Of a stretch of 64,000 nucleotides of DNA, positions 48,025 to 55,869 are shown one piece after another. The translations under genes were made by a program, and so were the position numbers. Position 1 is the first letter of the stretch, and the number at the start of each line of letters is the position of its first letter. The DNA is from Lacrimispora sp. BS-2 (GTDB taxonomy: Bacteria > Bacillota > Clostridia > Lachnospirales > Lachnospiraceae), in NCBI RefSeq assembly GCF_040207125.1, contig NZ_CP157940.1:3038001-3102000 (forward strand), given 5' to 3'. The notes under the pieces are model-generated. The model was not told the DNA's origin. It saw nothing but the letters and a program-made list of their open reading frames with translations, and ran no database searches.

Positions 48025-48153
48025 CTAAATGCCAGCAGGTGTATCAATTTTAAGGCGGCCGCGGACACGCAGCTGCCATGCGCCCTCATAAAAAAGCGCC
48101 TTCCTAATATTGCCATCATTTAGATATTGTTTATAACTACTGCCACTGTCCAT
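48025..48153 (-). CDS. Small ORF in the mgtA leader (42 aa)
   Basis: The ORF starts at ATG 48153 right after the M-box terminator, with a near-ideal TAAGGAGGTGAGGTC binding site. The product begins MDSGSSYKQYLNDGNIRKAL and is basic toward the end (QLRVRGRLKID). It is not a membrane peptide. I recognise no family. Its place between two terminators suggests a regulatory leader or a small Mg2+-responsive protein. Confidence 0.6.
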   Translation of the reverse strand: MDSGSSYKQYLNDGNIRKALFYEGAWQLRVRGRLKIDTPAGI

Positions 48154-48169
48154 GACCTCACCTCCTTAC

Positions 48170-48218
48170 AAAAAAAAATCCTCTGTTAACGTTTCATAAT
48201 GACAACGATAACAGAGGA
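48170..48218 (-). terminator. Riboswitch-controlled terminator (M-box expression platform)
   Basis: CCTCTGTTA pairs with TAACAGAGG, followed by T9, directly 3-prime of the M-box aptamer on the minus strand. An alternative upstream partner (AGGATATATCCT) could serve as antiterminator. Confidence 0.88.
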
Positions 48219-48224
48219 TATATC

Positions 48225-48417
48225 CTCATACATACAACGCCTGACTGCTCGAAAAGCGTTTTCTCGCCATCGTTCAAGTTTTAGCTTCACAGGGCGATGA
48301 AGTTACGTTATTCCATGCCTTGGATTCGACATGGACTGTTTAACCTTCTCATAGTGTCTCCACTACTTTGCGGCAGCAACCCGTATCCCTGTGGTAGCCT
48401 CACCTACCGAAACGGAA
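48225..48417 (-). ncRNA. M-box (ykoK leader) magnesium riboswitch
   Basis: The minus-strand leader contains GGTAGGTGAGGCTACC, then a G-rich stretch ending TTGCTGCCGC, then AAGTAGTGGAGACACTA, in the order and spacing of the M-box consensus (as in the ykoK/mgtE leaders). A terminator follows and mgtA lies downstream, so Mg2+ binding should end transcription early. Recognised by motif; no covariance model was run. Confidence 0.88.
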
Positions 48418-48434
48418 AAAATTATTCCAAAAAC

Positions 48435-48463
48435 AGTATATTTCCATAGTTCTGATTTGTCAA
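48435..48463 (-). promoter_or_regulatory. mgtA leader promoter
   Basis: On the minus strand, TTGACA (48458-48463), 17-bp spacer, TATACT (48435-48440), immediately upstream of the M-box. Confidence 0.85.
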
Positions 48464-48639
48464 CCCTTTTTTTACAACAAGCATTGCCTGATTTTCTGCA
48501 AAAATATCAAAACCCATTTGTCCCATCGTTCATACTTTGTTTAAATTTCATTCAAAAACCTTTTACATAAACAACATGATTTCTTCATGTTTCATGGATA
48601 TACTTAAAACATGAAATACAAATTGCTTATAAGATTTTT

Positions 48640-48754
48640 TTCATAATACTCGAGCTGGTAATTTATTATCAGCTCTCCTCCCTTTTTGAAATAACTTTTG
48701 CATGGCGTATTGCATGACTGGGTCTTTAGATCAGTCATGCAATACGCCTTTTTT
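48640..48754 (+). ncRNA. Candidate small RNA ending in a strong terminator
   Basis: On the plus strand GAGCTGGTAAT pairs with ATTATCAGCTC (48652-48675). After a spacer, GGCGTATTGCATGACTG (48704-48720) pairs perfectly over 17 bp with CAGTCATGCAATACGCC (48732-48748), followed by T6. No gene on the plus strand ends here, so the terminator is unexplained unless a short RNA is made. The promoter is uncertain. Alternatively the stem serves the convergent minus-strand hydrolase gene. Confidence 0.35.
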
Positions 48755-48803
48755 CTTTGGCCATGCCTTTTATCAATTAAGCTTTTGCTGTTCCGGCTTG
48801 CTT

Positions 48804-49769
48804 CTATAATCCTCCCAGATTCACAAGCTCCGGAAATTGGTTGCAATTCCCAAAAAGGCTTGCTGATTCTACCTGTATATTGTCATAGGTTTTAAAAAAA
48901 TATTCACAGGTGGTCGTATTGATAAAGGCCGTATATTTGGTGTAATCATAAGAATTCCGGCTTGTTACGACTGCTCCTTTTGGTATGGAAACGCTCTCCA
49001 TAATATGAACGCATGAAACAACCGCTTCCGTACGGCTTTCAGGTGTTGGAATAAATGATTTTAAATAAGCGATCCTTACAAAACGCTCTGGAGATGTATA
49101 CCCTCCCGGCAGAGACTGGGTACCTCCTGCCTGTCCAAATGGAGTCAGTCGGACGCTCCCCCAGACAGCCTCTTCGGACTGATAGGGAGAGGCCTCCATG
49201 TAATTTCTTAAGTTCGTCATATGCCACTTGAAATCAGGACTGTTAGACATGACACCAATCGGATTTGTTATTACTTCCATTCCTCTTTCTGTCTGCTCTA
49301 TGACAACGCATTCCCCGCTGCGGTCTACCGCCATCCAGTGCAGCGGAGCTACCGTCTGTGTCAACGGATCTTCAAGGCCAACGATTGAGATGGTCTTCAG
49401 TAATTGCCGTAAATCATCTATATCCGCGCATCTTCCCAAAATATAATGAAGGAAATCTTTTGAAGCGATTTGTTCTCCTGTCCCTGAGTCCCTCCCGGCA
49501 TCATATTGGGCATAGCCTGCAAAATAAAGAACGACTGCCGCAAACCCCATTTCATTGACCCCGTCAAAAAATCCAAGTTCCCCCTCCAGTTCCTGTCCAA
49601 TGCCGATAAAACAGTAGATATTACGGATTTTTTCCTTGCTTAATGCATTATCCCATTCATAATTCTTTGGAACAATGTAAAGATGAGGATCAATATCATA
49701 AGAAAAATCCATATTTCTTCCCAAAAAGGTTTCCCCTTGCCGGGATCTCAAGGTAAATGCCGTGCACAT
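48804..49769 (-). CDS. Choloylglycine hydrolase family (bile salt hydrolase / penicillin V acylase)
   Basis: Ntn-hydrolase of 321 aa. Cys2, which becomes the nucleophile after removal of Met1, is followed by Arg18 and Asp21 (GRNMDFSYD), as in bile salt hydrolases. NEMGFAAVVLYF, the Asn in VMSNSPDFKWHMTNL and Arg in TSPERFVR match the remaining active-site positions. No signal peptide, so cytoplasmic. Family members hydrolyse conjugated bile salts or penicillin V; sequence by eye does not decide between them. Bile deconjugation would fit a gut habitat. Confidence 0.9.
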   Translation of the reverse strand: MCTAFTLRSRQGETFLGRNMDFSYDIDPHLYIVPKNYEWDNALSKEKIRNIYCFIGIGQELEGELGFFDGVNEMGFAAVVLYFAGYAQYDAGRDSGTGEQIASKDFLHYILGRCADIDDLRQLLKTISIVGLEDPLTQTVAPLHWMAVDRSGECVVIEQTERGMEVITNPIGVMSNSPDFKWHMTNLRNYMEASPYQSEEAVWGSVRLTPFGQAGGTQSLPGGYTSPERFVRIAYLKSFIPTPESRTEAVVSCVHIMESVSIPKGAVVTSRNSYDYTKYTAFINTTTCEYFFKTYDNIQVESASLFGNCNQFPELVNLGGL

Positions 49770-49895
49770 ATAAACTACCTCCCATATTGTAAATTGCTTA
49801 CTTATTTATATGGGGGCCTGTGGTTTTTATGTATGTAAAATAGGGTGAAGATCAAAGGGACTGCCATAAATAGTCTTACTGGAAAAGATGTACAA

Positions 49896-49942
49896 AAAAT
49901 GAGCTTTGATTGGTTTTAAAATTCATTTTCAAAGCTCATCTT
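49896..49942 (-). terminator. Terminator after yyaL
   Basis: On the minus strand ATGAGCTTTGA pairs with TCAAAGCTCAT, followed by T6. Confidence 0.8.
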
Positions 49943-50010
49943 CTGCCAAAAGCACTATTTTATTATATAATCTGCCATCACAAATTTCTTTTGCAGTTCC
50001 AATTTACAGG

Positions 50011-52073
50011 CTACAGGGATTGCATTACTTTTTTTAATTCAGCCATGCCTTTTACAGGCTTCAAACAAGCCCCATTGCGGCATACATAATAGCTGGTTCC
50101 CTCAGACGGAATCGGATAATCCGCTGTAAACGGAGCGGCTTCTGCCAGGGCTTCCTGGTTCAGAGAAGTTTTTAATATTACACTTACATCAGGCGTCCGG
50201 CTTCTTTGCAGCCCCTGTATTTCTTTTAATATAGAATCCTCACCGGAAACACATACAATTTCCGTAGACGGATAAAGGAGGCTTTGGAATGCCAGCAGGG
50301 AAAAGCAGTAGTTTGCAGAGCTTTTCTCCACTTCCTGCGTCAGATAAGAAACCTGCTTTTCAAGGGTGGTCTGCCATTTGATTTTCCCGGTCAGATGATA
50401 AAGCCTGCTTAGGACATAAGCCGCCACAGAATTTCCTGAAGGAAGCGCGCCGTCATAAAGCTCCTTTGGACGGCTGATCAGCTTATCCCTGTCGTGGGCA
50501 TACATATAAAAGCCTCCCTGAGCTTCATCGAAAAATAGTTCTAGCATCTTTTCTGAGATTTCAGAGGCAATGTTTAGATACCTGATATCAAAGGAAGCTT
50601 CATAAAGCTCCAGCAGGCCAAAGGCATAAAACGCATAATCATCAAGCTGCCCGTCGTGAACTGCCTGGCCCTCCCTGTAGCGGATAAAGAGCCTGCCCTT
50701 ATCAGAGGTCAGATACTTCTCGATAAACGCCTGCGCATTTTTTGCCGCATCGAGGCACCAGTCATCTCCCAAAACCTCATATGATTTTGCAAGTGCTCCG
50801 ATCATAAGTCCGTTCCAGGAAGTCAATATCTTATCATCCGTATGAAGGGTTGTCCTTGTTATCCGGTAATCATAAAGCTTTTTACACAGATTTTCCAACT
50901 TTTCACTGCTAATGCCGTAATTTTCATTTTCAATGAGATTGGGAATATTCTTTCCCTCAAAATTGCCCTTTTCCGAAATTCCAAACCATTTGCAGAATTC
51001 ATCTGCATCGTCCTTAAGGACCTGCTCGATCTCTTCCTTCCGGAACGTATAAAACTTCCCTTCCACCCCTTCGCTGTCAGCGTCCTGACCACAGTAAAAT
51101 CCACCCTGCTCATCAGTCAGCACCTCCCGGACGTATCGAAGGATTCCCCTGGATACTCTGGCATAAAGGCTGTCTTCCGTTATGGCAAAAGCTTCCGCAT
51201 AGGCATACAGCAAGAGCGCATTGTCATACAGCATTTTCTCAAAATGAGGTACCAGCCATTTTTCATCGGTGGAATAGCGGGAAAAGCCGCCTCCAATGTG
51301 GTCATAAATACCGCCCCGGTACATCTGCCTAAGAGTCTTTTCCGCAGCAAGAAGAGCGTCTTTATCTTTTTCAAAAAAGTGATGTCTTAAAAGGAAAAGA
51401 AGATTGTGAGGCATGGGAAATTTAGGCGCCCTTCCAAAACCTCCCCATCTCTTATCAAAGGACCGTTTTAGCAGATCCGCAGCTGACAGAAACATTTCCT
51501 TTGCAGGTTCCCTGCCCTCATTATTAACAGAAGTCTCTTCTTTGTTTAAATATCCGGTTATCTCATCTCCCGCTTCCAGAAGCTTATGTTTCTCATTTTC
51601 CCAAAGCTTCCGGATAGAGGTCAAAACATCCAGAAGACCGGCGGAACCCCATCTTGAATATTTTGGCAAATAAGTCCCGGCATAAAATGGTTTTTGTTCC
51701 GGCGTCATAATGATCGTAAGAGGCCATCCACCGGAACCGGTGAGCGCCTGGCAGACCGACATGTATACGGAATCAATATCCGGCCGCTCTTCCCTGTCAA
51801 CCTTTATGGCCACATAATACCTGTTAAGAATTTCCGCTGCTTCCTGGTCCTCAAAGGACTCATGAGCCATGACATGACACCAATGACAAGTCAACTATTG
51901 CAGACAAGTTACGAATACCCAATAGATAGGAAAACAGGCTTGTCTTCTTGCCTTGCTTTCTCAAATGCTTCCTCTCCCCATGGATACCAGTTCACTGGAT
52001 TATAGGCATGCTGCATCAGGTAAGGGGATTTTTCTTTGATTAATCTATTGGGTATTTCTTTATGATTGTCCAC
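50011..52073 (-). pseudogene. yyaL: yyaL (thioredoxin-domain / DUF255 protein) split by a 20-bp insertion
   Basis: The two halves of a YyaL-like protein are encoded in different frames. The 5-prime part (GTG 52073 with [27 protein letters not shown] to VFLSIGYS) stops at a TAA. The 3-prime part resumes with TCHWCHVMAHESFED, which contains the thioredoxin-like CxxC, and runs on to a full helical (alpha/alpha-toroid) domain. Removing 20 bases (51892-51911) joins SIGYS to TCHWCH exactly in frame. The 7-mer GACAAGT occurs inside and beside the insert (51885-51891, 51903-51909), consistent with a small local duplication. The downstream half has no ribosome binding site. Pseudogene, or less likely a sequencing artefact. 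Confidence 0.85.
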
Positions 52074-52216
52074 GTGGCCACCTCCTTTCAAAATTACATA
52101 TATTTTTTAGCGTCCTGTATGAAATTTATTTTTATTCTGATATCGTCTCCATTTTCATATTATATTATACTTTCCAAAATGGTACGGTGCAAGCTGCTTC
52201 TATTCTGTTTATTTAC

Positions 52217-52753
52217 CTAAAAATACTCATCTTTAAGTAACTTAATTAACTTTTTCCTTATACGATTTACATATTGCCTGGATATCCCGAACTTCTTAGC
52301 TATCTCAGCATCTGTTTCTTCATTAAATATCATGGAATAAAATATTTGATATTGTTTCCCGTTTACCTTTAATAGTAATTTACTTAAATCTTCTTTAATC
52401 ACAATATCTTCATATTCCGATTGTTTGCAATATAGACTGTCAAAATATTCTTCCTCTACTTCAACCTTATTATCAAAATTTCTTCTACTTTTTTTATACA
52501 ATTCATAAAACCTGTTTTTTATGGCTTGACTCAAAAAACGCACACATTGACCCTCATCCTCGTAATATTCCATCTTGTTTACGGACTCAAGAAGACAAAG
52601 TACCAACTCTGCATATGTATCCTCTTTTTCATCTTTATATAAAAGACGAACGTACTTTTTAAGTATAGGTTCCATCTTGTCTAAAATTAATAGAAATTTT
52701 TCTTTGTCACCGCCTTTAAATTCTTGTATTAGTGTACTTAGTTTATCTCCCAT
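52217..52753 (-). CDS. TcdR/UviA/BotR-like alternative sigma factor
   Basis: Small sigma factor of 178 aa (start MGDKLSTLIQEFKGGDKEKF at 52753, behind TAGGAGGAAG). The N-terminal part resembles sigma region 2 (YKDEKEDTYAELVLCLLESV, FLSQAIKNRFYELYKKSRR) and the C-terminal part is region 4 with a helix-turn-helix (TDAEIAKKFGISRQYVNRIRKKLIKLL). Size and pattern fit the clostridial toxin/bacteriocin sigma factors (group 5). The frame stays open 35 codons further, but that part covers the promoter TTTACA-N16-CTTTTT, so it is not translated. The same promoter motif lies before the leader protein, holin and endolysin genes, suggesting autoregulation and a shared regulon. Confidence 0.8.
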   Translation of the reverse strand: MGDKLSTLIQEFKGGDKEKFLLILDKMEPILKKYVRLLYKDEKEDTYAELVLCLLESVNKMEYYEDEGQCVRFLSQAIKNRFYELYKKSRRNFDNKVEVEEEYFDSLYCKQSEYEDIVIKEDLSKLLLKVNGKQYQIFYSMIFNEETDAEIAKKFGISRQYVNRIRKKLIKLLKDEYF

Positions 52754-52775
52754 ATTTTTCTTCCTCCTAAAAGGA

Positions 52776-52803
52776 AAAAAGAAAAAAAGGAAGTAAATGT
52801 AAA
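52776..52803 (-). promoter_or_regulatory. Promoter of the TcdR-like sigma gene, regulon motif
   Basis: On the minus strand GGTTTACA (TTTACA at 52798-52803), 16-bp spacer, CTTTTT (52776-52781). A second, weaker TTTACA-N16-GTTTTT lies farther upstream, near 52847-52875. These hexamers match what is described for TcdR/BotR/UviA-dependent promoters, as I recall them. Confidence 0.75.
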
Positions 52804-53053
52804 CCTCGACAGGATTAAATATTTTTGATAACGATTTAATTGTATATGAAAAAAACAACTAATTTTTTTTGATGTAAAAAATAGACTTATTACTGACAAA
52901 ATTCCGTCATTATATACAAACTAATTAGATTTAAATCTATATTTTTCACTTATAATTCATATTTTTTCTTGTTTTTTCGTTAAACTTTTCTTGTTTTTTT
53001 AAAAACACACGAATGTTTAACCAGATAATGCTTTATCCAGGTCTATGGATCAA

Positions 53054-53090
53054 CAAAAAAACTCCTGTATGTCAACATGCAGACAGGAGT
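53054..53090 (-). terminator. Intrinsic terminator (distal) after the anti-sigma gene
   Basis: ACTCCTGT pairs with ACAGGAGT, followed by T7 on the minus strand, in the gap between the anti-sigma gene and the TcdR-like sigma gene. Confidence 0.8.
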
Positions 53091-53243
53091 AAAGAACAGT
53101 TATGTCGTCGAATTTAATAGCCATTCTATTAGGCCGAATTAAACAAGTATTTTTAATATGAAGTTCCTGGAGAAACGCTTAGGAGGCGTATGAAAATATT
53201 TGTTCTGAAAAAGGCGTTTTTTATGCATCATAAAATTTCCACC

Positions 53244-53277
53244 AAAAAAAGAGAATGCCTTCGGGGGCATCCTCTTC
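53244..53277 (-). terminator. Intrinsic terminator (proximal) after the anti-sigma gene
   Basis: On the minus strand GAGGATGCC and GGCATTCTC form a stem with a CCCGAA loop, followed by T7, starting about 30 bases after the anti-sigma stop. Confidence 0.85.
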
Positions 53278-53306
53278 CTTGTCAAGATATAAAGACCATA
53301 GATTAC

Positions 53307-54245
53307 TTAATTATCATCTAAATATAAATTATAAATTAATTTTTTACTTATATCATCAAATCTAAATTCTAATTTAATTTTACCTGGATACCTTACTCCA
53401 TGCAGTGTAATATCAAAGGCATTTTCTTCTCCTGTAATCGGGGCTGCATTATTTTCTAACACCCTGTCTTTTTCAGTTAAGTACTCCATTTCAGGCAGTA
53501 CCATAGAAAATTGTATTTGAACATTGGTATTAATTAGATTACTGTATTTCTTATAATGATATTCTAAATTTTCTGCAGCTTTCGGAATTTCTGCTGGGAA
53601 GAAATTGTTATAAACAGCTTCATACTTTATTATATCCCTATCCACATCTAAATATTTTTTTATCTTATTTGTTTGAGACTCTAATGGGGGAACAATTAAA
53701 AATATTGTAATAGTTATAATTAAACTCAAAAGCAATGCTGTGATTTGCAGTAGGATATTAAAAATGAATTTCCGGATATAATGTTGTGTATTATCTTTTT
53801 TAATAATACTATATAGCTGTAATATTGCTATAAGGACAGGTGATAATCCTATAATAAAACAAATAAGATAGAAAAAGCTAATGCCAGGTGTATAATGAAG
53901 CATTGGGTACTTTATTGAATATTCTTTAAACATAAAAATAACACTTATAATTATAGCAAGAACTGTTATTGCGATTGAAATAATATTAAATGCCGTTAGT
54001 ATCTTTTTCAAAATATTATTTTGTATGCTTTGTTTACTTTTAGACAGCAGATCTTTTTCAAACATTCTTTTTTTGATTTCCGCTTCAGAAGGAATAAGGG
54101 GCTCTATTTTTTTTGTAATACTATCCAGATATTTTCTGCAATCGCTGCATGTACTTATATGTTCATTAACAATTATCTTACTTTCTTCGCTGCACAAATC
54201 TTCTGCATATAATGGCAGTAAATCCTTAATAACTTCACATTTCAT
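53307..54245 (-). CDS. Zinc-finger anti-sigma factor, membrane protein
   Basis: Protein of 312 aa. The start MKCEVIKDLLPLYAEDLCSE and HISTCSDCRKYL (His-x3-Cys-x2-Cys) form the zf-HC2 anti-sigma domain. Three membrane spans follow (around residues 85-105, 125-150 and 165-190) and a soluble extracytoplasmic domain of about 115 residues. The ATG at 54245 overlaps the end of the ECF sigma gene by 11 nt, the usual arrangement. It should hold the ECF sigma at the membrane until an envelope signal arrives. Confidence 0.88.
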   Translation of the reverse strand: MKCEVIKDLLPLYAEDLCSEESKIIVNEHISTCSDCRKYLDSITKKIEPLIPSEAEIKKRMFEKDLLSKSKQSIQNNILKKILTAFNIISIAITVLAIIISVIFMFKEYSIKYPMLHYTPGISFFYLICFIIGLSPVLIAILQLYSIIKKDNTQHYIRKFIFNILLQITALLLSLIITITIFLIVPPLESQTNKIKKYLDVDRDIIKYEAVYNNFFPAEIPKAAENLEYHYKKYSNLINTNVQIQFSMVLPEMEYLTEKDRVLENNAAPITGEENAFDITLHGVRYPGKIKLEFRFDDISKKLIYNLYLDDN

Positions 54246-54753
54246 TACCAACATCCTCCATTTCACTAATCATATCATGCAGTTTATTTTTGGCTCTGTA
54301 AAAATTTACACGAACCCAATTCTCCGTTTTTCCAAACTGTTCTCCAATCTCAGAGTAATCTAATTCTAAAAAAAGCCTTTGAATAATTATTGTTTGATAG
54401 GGTTCCTTTAAATGCTGAATCATATGAACAATCTTTAAAAGCTCCTCTTTTTCTATAAGATCATCGATTAGGCTGTTTTTCTCCATATCTGTGTAATTTT
54501 CTTCAATGAATTCTAAAGGTACAACATTTTTACTCCTTTTTAAATAATCAAAAAAGAGATTTTTAGCAATTTGGCAAAGCCATACCTTAAGCTGGCAGTC
54601 CCCTCTGAAGCCAGCTAATGAAATATACGCCTTTACAAATGTCTCTTGTGTCAATTCTTCTGAAACATGATAATTCCCTGATAGCTTCAATAAAAATCTG
54701 AAAACTTCTCGAACATACTTTTGGTATAATACTTCGAATTCTTTATTTTCCAT
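54235..54753 (-). CDS. ECF-type RNA polymerase sigma factor
   Basis: Sigma factor of 172 aa with region 2 (FLLKLSGNYHVSEELTQETFVKAYISL and VWLCQIAKNLFFDYLKR) and region 4 (QTIIIQRLFLELDYSEIGEQFGKTENWVRVNFYRAKNKL). AAGGGTG lies before the ATG. It begins 33 nt after the C39 peptidase gene and overlaps its anti-sigma gene, so the peptidase, sigma and anti-sigma genes could form one transcript. Its targets are not evident. Confidence 0.92.
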   Translation of the reverse strand: MENKEFEVLYQKYVREVFRFLLKLSGNYHVSEELTQETFVKAYISLAGFRGDCQLKVWLCQIAKNLFFDYLKRSKNVVPLEFIEENYTDMEKNSLIDDLIEKEELLKIVHMIQHLKEPYQTIIIQRLFLELDYSEIGEQFGKTENWVRVNFYRAKNKLHDMISEMEDVGNEM

Positions 54754-54786
54754 ATAATCACCCTTATGCTGATATGACGATAAAAA

Positions 54787-55221
54787 TCAAAGTTTGTTAC
54801 ACTGATTTATAAATTTTTTAATAATCAATAAATTACCCGTAAATATATTCATAAATACAGCTTTATTAATCTTGACCATGCCTTTGGCCGGATCGGCTGC
54901 TACGATATATTTTTTTCGTATTTTATATATTACAACAAAATGAAAAATATTTTCTGAAATTTCTAATTGTACTATGCATGGCAACATTGTTTTATTAATT
55001 TCATTAATATTATCTACACAATATGCTTCTACATCGTAATTTAAGAAATTTGCAGTTTCATACATTTGAAGAAATGACGTTCCTGACTGATTATTATAAT
55101 CCATTAATTTTTTTAGGCCATTCAGATTATATATATTACCATAAAATTGAAAAATTGCAGATAATGACGCAACGCCGCAGTCCATCTCTTCTTCTTGTTT
55201 TACTAAAATATACTTTTTCAT
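54787..55221 (-). CDS. Stand-alone C39 (double-glycine) peptidase
   Basis: Protein of 144 aa made only of a peptidase C39 domain, which in most cases is fused to an ABC exporter. The catalytic Cys is in QEEEMDCGVASLSAIF (about residue 15), His in ENIFHFVVIYKI (about 93) and Asp in YIVAADPAKGMVKI. No transporter domain follows; the next gene is a sigma factor. I start at ATG 55221 with GGAG upstream rather than the GTG four codons earlier. It should cleave after the Gly-Gly of leader peptides such as that of the neighbouring 117-aa protein. A truncated transporter is an alternative, but the domain ends neatly. Confidence 0.85.
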   Translation of the reverse strand: MKKYILVKQEEEMDCGVASLSAIFQFYGNIYNLNGLKKLMDYNNQSGTSFLQMYETANFLNYDVEAYCVDNINEINKTMLPCIVQLEISENIFHFVVIYKIRKKYIVAADPAKGMVKINKAVFMNIFTGNLLIIKKFINQCNKL

Positions 55222-55318
55222 AATAGTCTCCACTTCGCTGCCTCATTACGCTTGTATTCTCTATAATTATACTACAGGCTTATTCAAAGCGTTATGATTT
55301 GAAATTAAATAATTTAAG

Positions 55319-55342
55319 AAGCGCATCGTAATGATGCGCTAA
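55319..55342 (-). terminator. Hairpin between leader protein and C39 gene
   Basis: AGCGCATC and GATGCGCT form a perfect stem with a 5-nt loop, followed by TCTTAAATTATTT on the minus strand. A weak terminator or attenuator. Confidence 0.55.
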
Positions 55343-55376
55343 TGTAGTCAATAAATCATTTGGTTATAAACAAAGA

Positions 55377-55422
55377 GTCAAGCGGATATTCACAATCCGC
55401 TTCGCTACTTGATTCGGTTAAA
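55377..55422 (-). repeat. 46-bp repeat, copy 1, covering the leader-protein stop codon
   Basis: Identical over 46 bp to 55870-55915. On the minus strand it begins with the stop codon TAA and CCGAATCAAGTAGCG and contains the stem AAGCGGAT/ATCCGCTT. Confidence 0.9.
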
Positions 55423-55771
55423 TTGATGAGCCGGTAAAATTCCAGATAGCTGTATAAGCAGCTTTTCTAACAGGAGTATCTCCACCATCCATGATATCAA
55501 TTATGCTGGCGTGAGAAATAAGATAGTTCTTTACATCATCACCTATGAAAGGAATGATCTTACTTAAAATATCAGCCTTATAATAAGCAACTGCATGAGC
55601 AAAAATTTCCTGTCCAATCTCTAATTCCGTCATACCCGTAACAATTCCTCTCTGAATCTGAGCCTGCGCTTCACCTAAGCAATTAGCCTTCTTACGGTAT
55701 TTGGGATCCATTTTTAAGTGTGCGTTTCCGCCTTTTATTTTGCACATTTCCTGAATTGATAATTTTTTCAT
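55418..55771 (-). CDS. Double-glycine-leader secreted protein (117 aa), candidate bacteriocin/toxin
   Basis: The first 15 residues, MKKLSIQEMCKIKGG, are a textbook double-glycine leader (L-S-x-x-E-M-x-x-I-x-G-G). The mature part would be 102 aa (NAHLKMDPKYRKKANCLGEA and on), with one cysteine and amphipathic or hydrophobic segments around GQEIFAHAVAYY and ILSKIIPFIG. It is long for a class II bacteriocin and I do not recognise the mature domain. AAAGGAG precedes the ATG, and a TTTACA-N16-CTTTCT promoter lies 30 bases upstream of the start. Neighbours are a C39 peptidase and a holin, so it is the likely cargo of this island. Confidence 0.8.
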   Translation of the reverse strand: MKKLSIQEMCKIKGGNAHLKMDPKYRKKANCLGEAQAQIQRGIVTGMTELEIGQEIFAHAVAYYKADILSKIIPFIGDDVKNYLISHASIIDIMDGGDTPVRKAAYTAIWNFTGSSI

Positions 55772-55809
55772 TGTATAATTCTCCTTTCGTGTTATTGACT
55801 ACACTATTT

Positions 55810-55837
55810 AGAAAGAAAAACTATTATATATTGTAAA
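55810..55837 (-). promoter_or_regulatory. Promoter of the double-glycine-leader gene, regulon motif
   Basis: On the minus strand GGTTTACA (TTTACA at 55832-55837), 16-bp spacer, CTTTCT (55810-55815), giving a leader of about 30 nt. Confidence 0.75.
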
Positions 55838-55869
55838 CCAAACATATAAGTTATTAAAAAATGAGCAAT

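Noticed and set aside
48604..48846. 80-codon minus-strand ORF overlapping the end of the hydrolase gene
   Set aside because: It runs through the 17-bp stem-loop and the hydrolase 3-prime end and has no binding site.
51892..51911. Translational bypassing of the 20-base insert in yyaL
   Set aside because: Take-off codon TCG and the codon before the resume point (TTG) do not match, and no stimulatory hairpin is visible. A mutation is simpler.
52754..52858. 35-codon N-terminal extension of the TcdR-like sigma factor
   Set aside because: The extension covers the -35/-10 promoter elements and ends at a strong AGGAGG site directly before the internal ATG.
53190..53321. 43-codon plus-strand ORF with an AGGAGGCGT binding site
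   Set aside because: The reading frame runs through a terminator hairpin and the 3-prime end of the anti-sigma gene, and the product has no protein-like pattern beyond its first residues. At most a remnant of a gene start.
54787..55233. Truncated C39-ABC exporter
   Set aside because: The domain ends cleanly with all three catalytic residues, and no membrane or ATPase remnant follows before the sigma gene.
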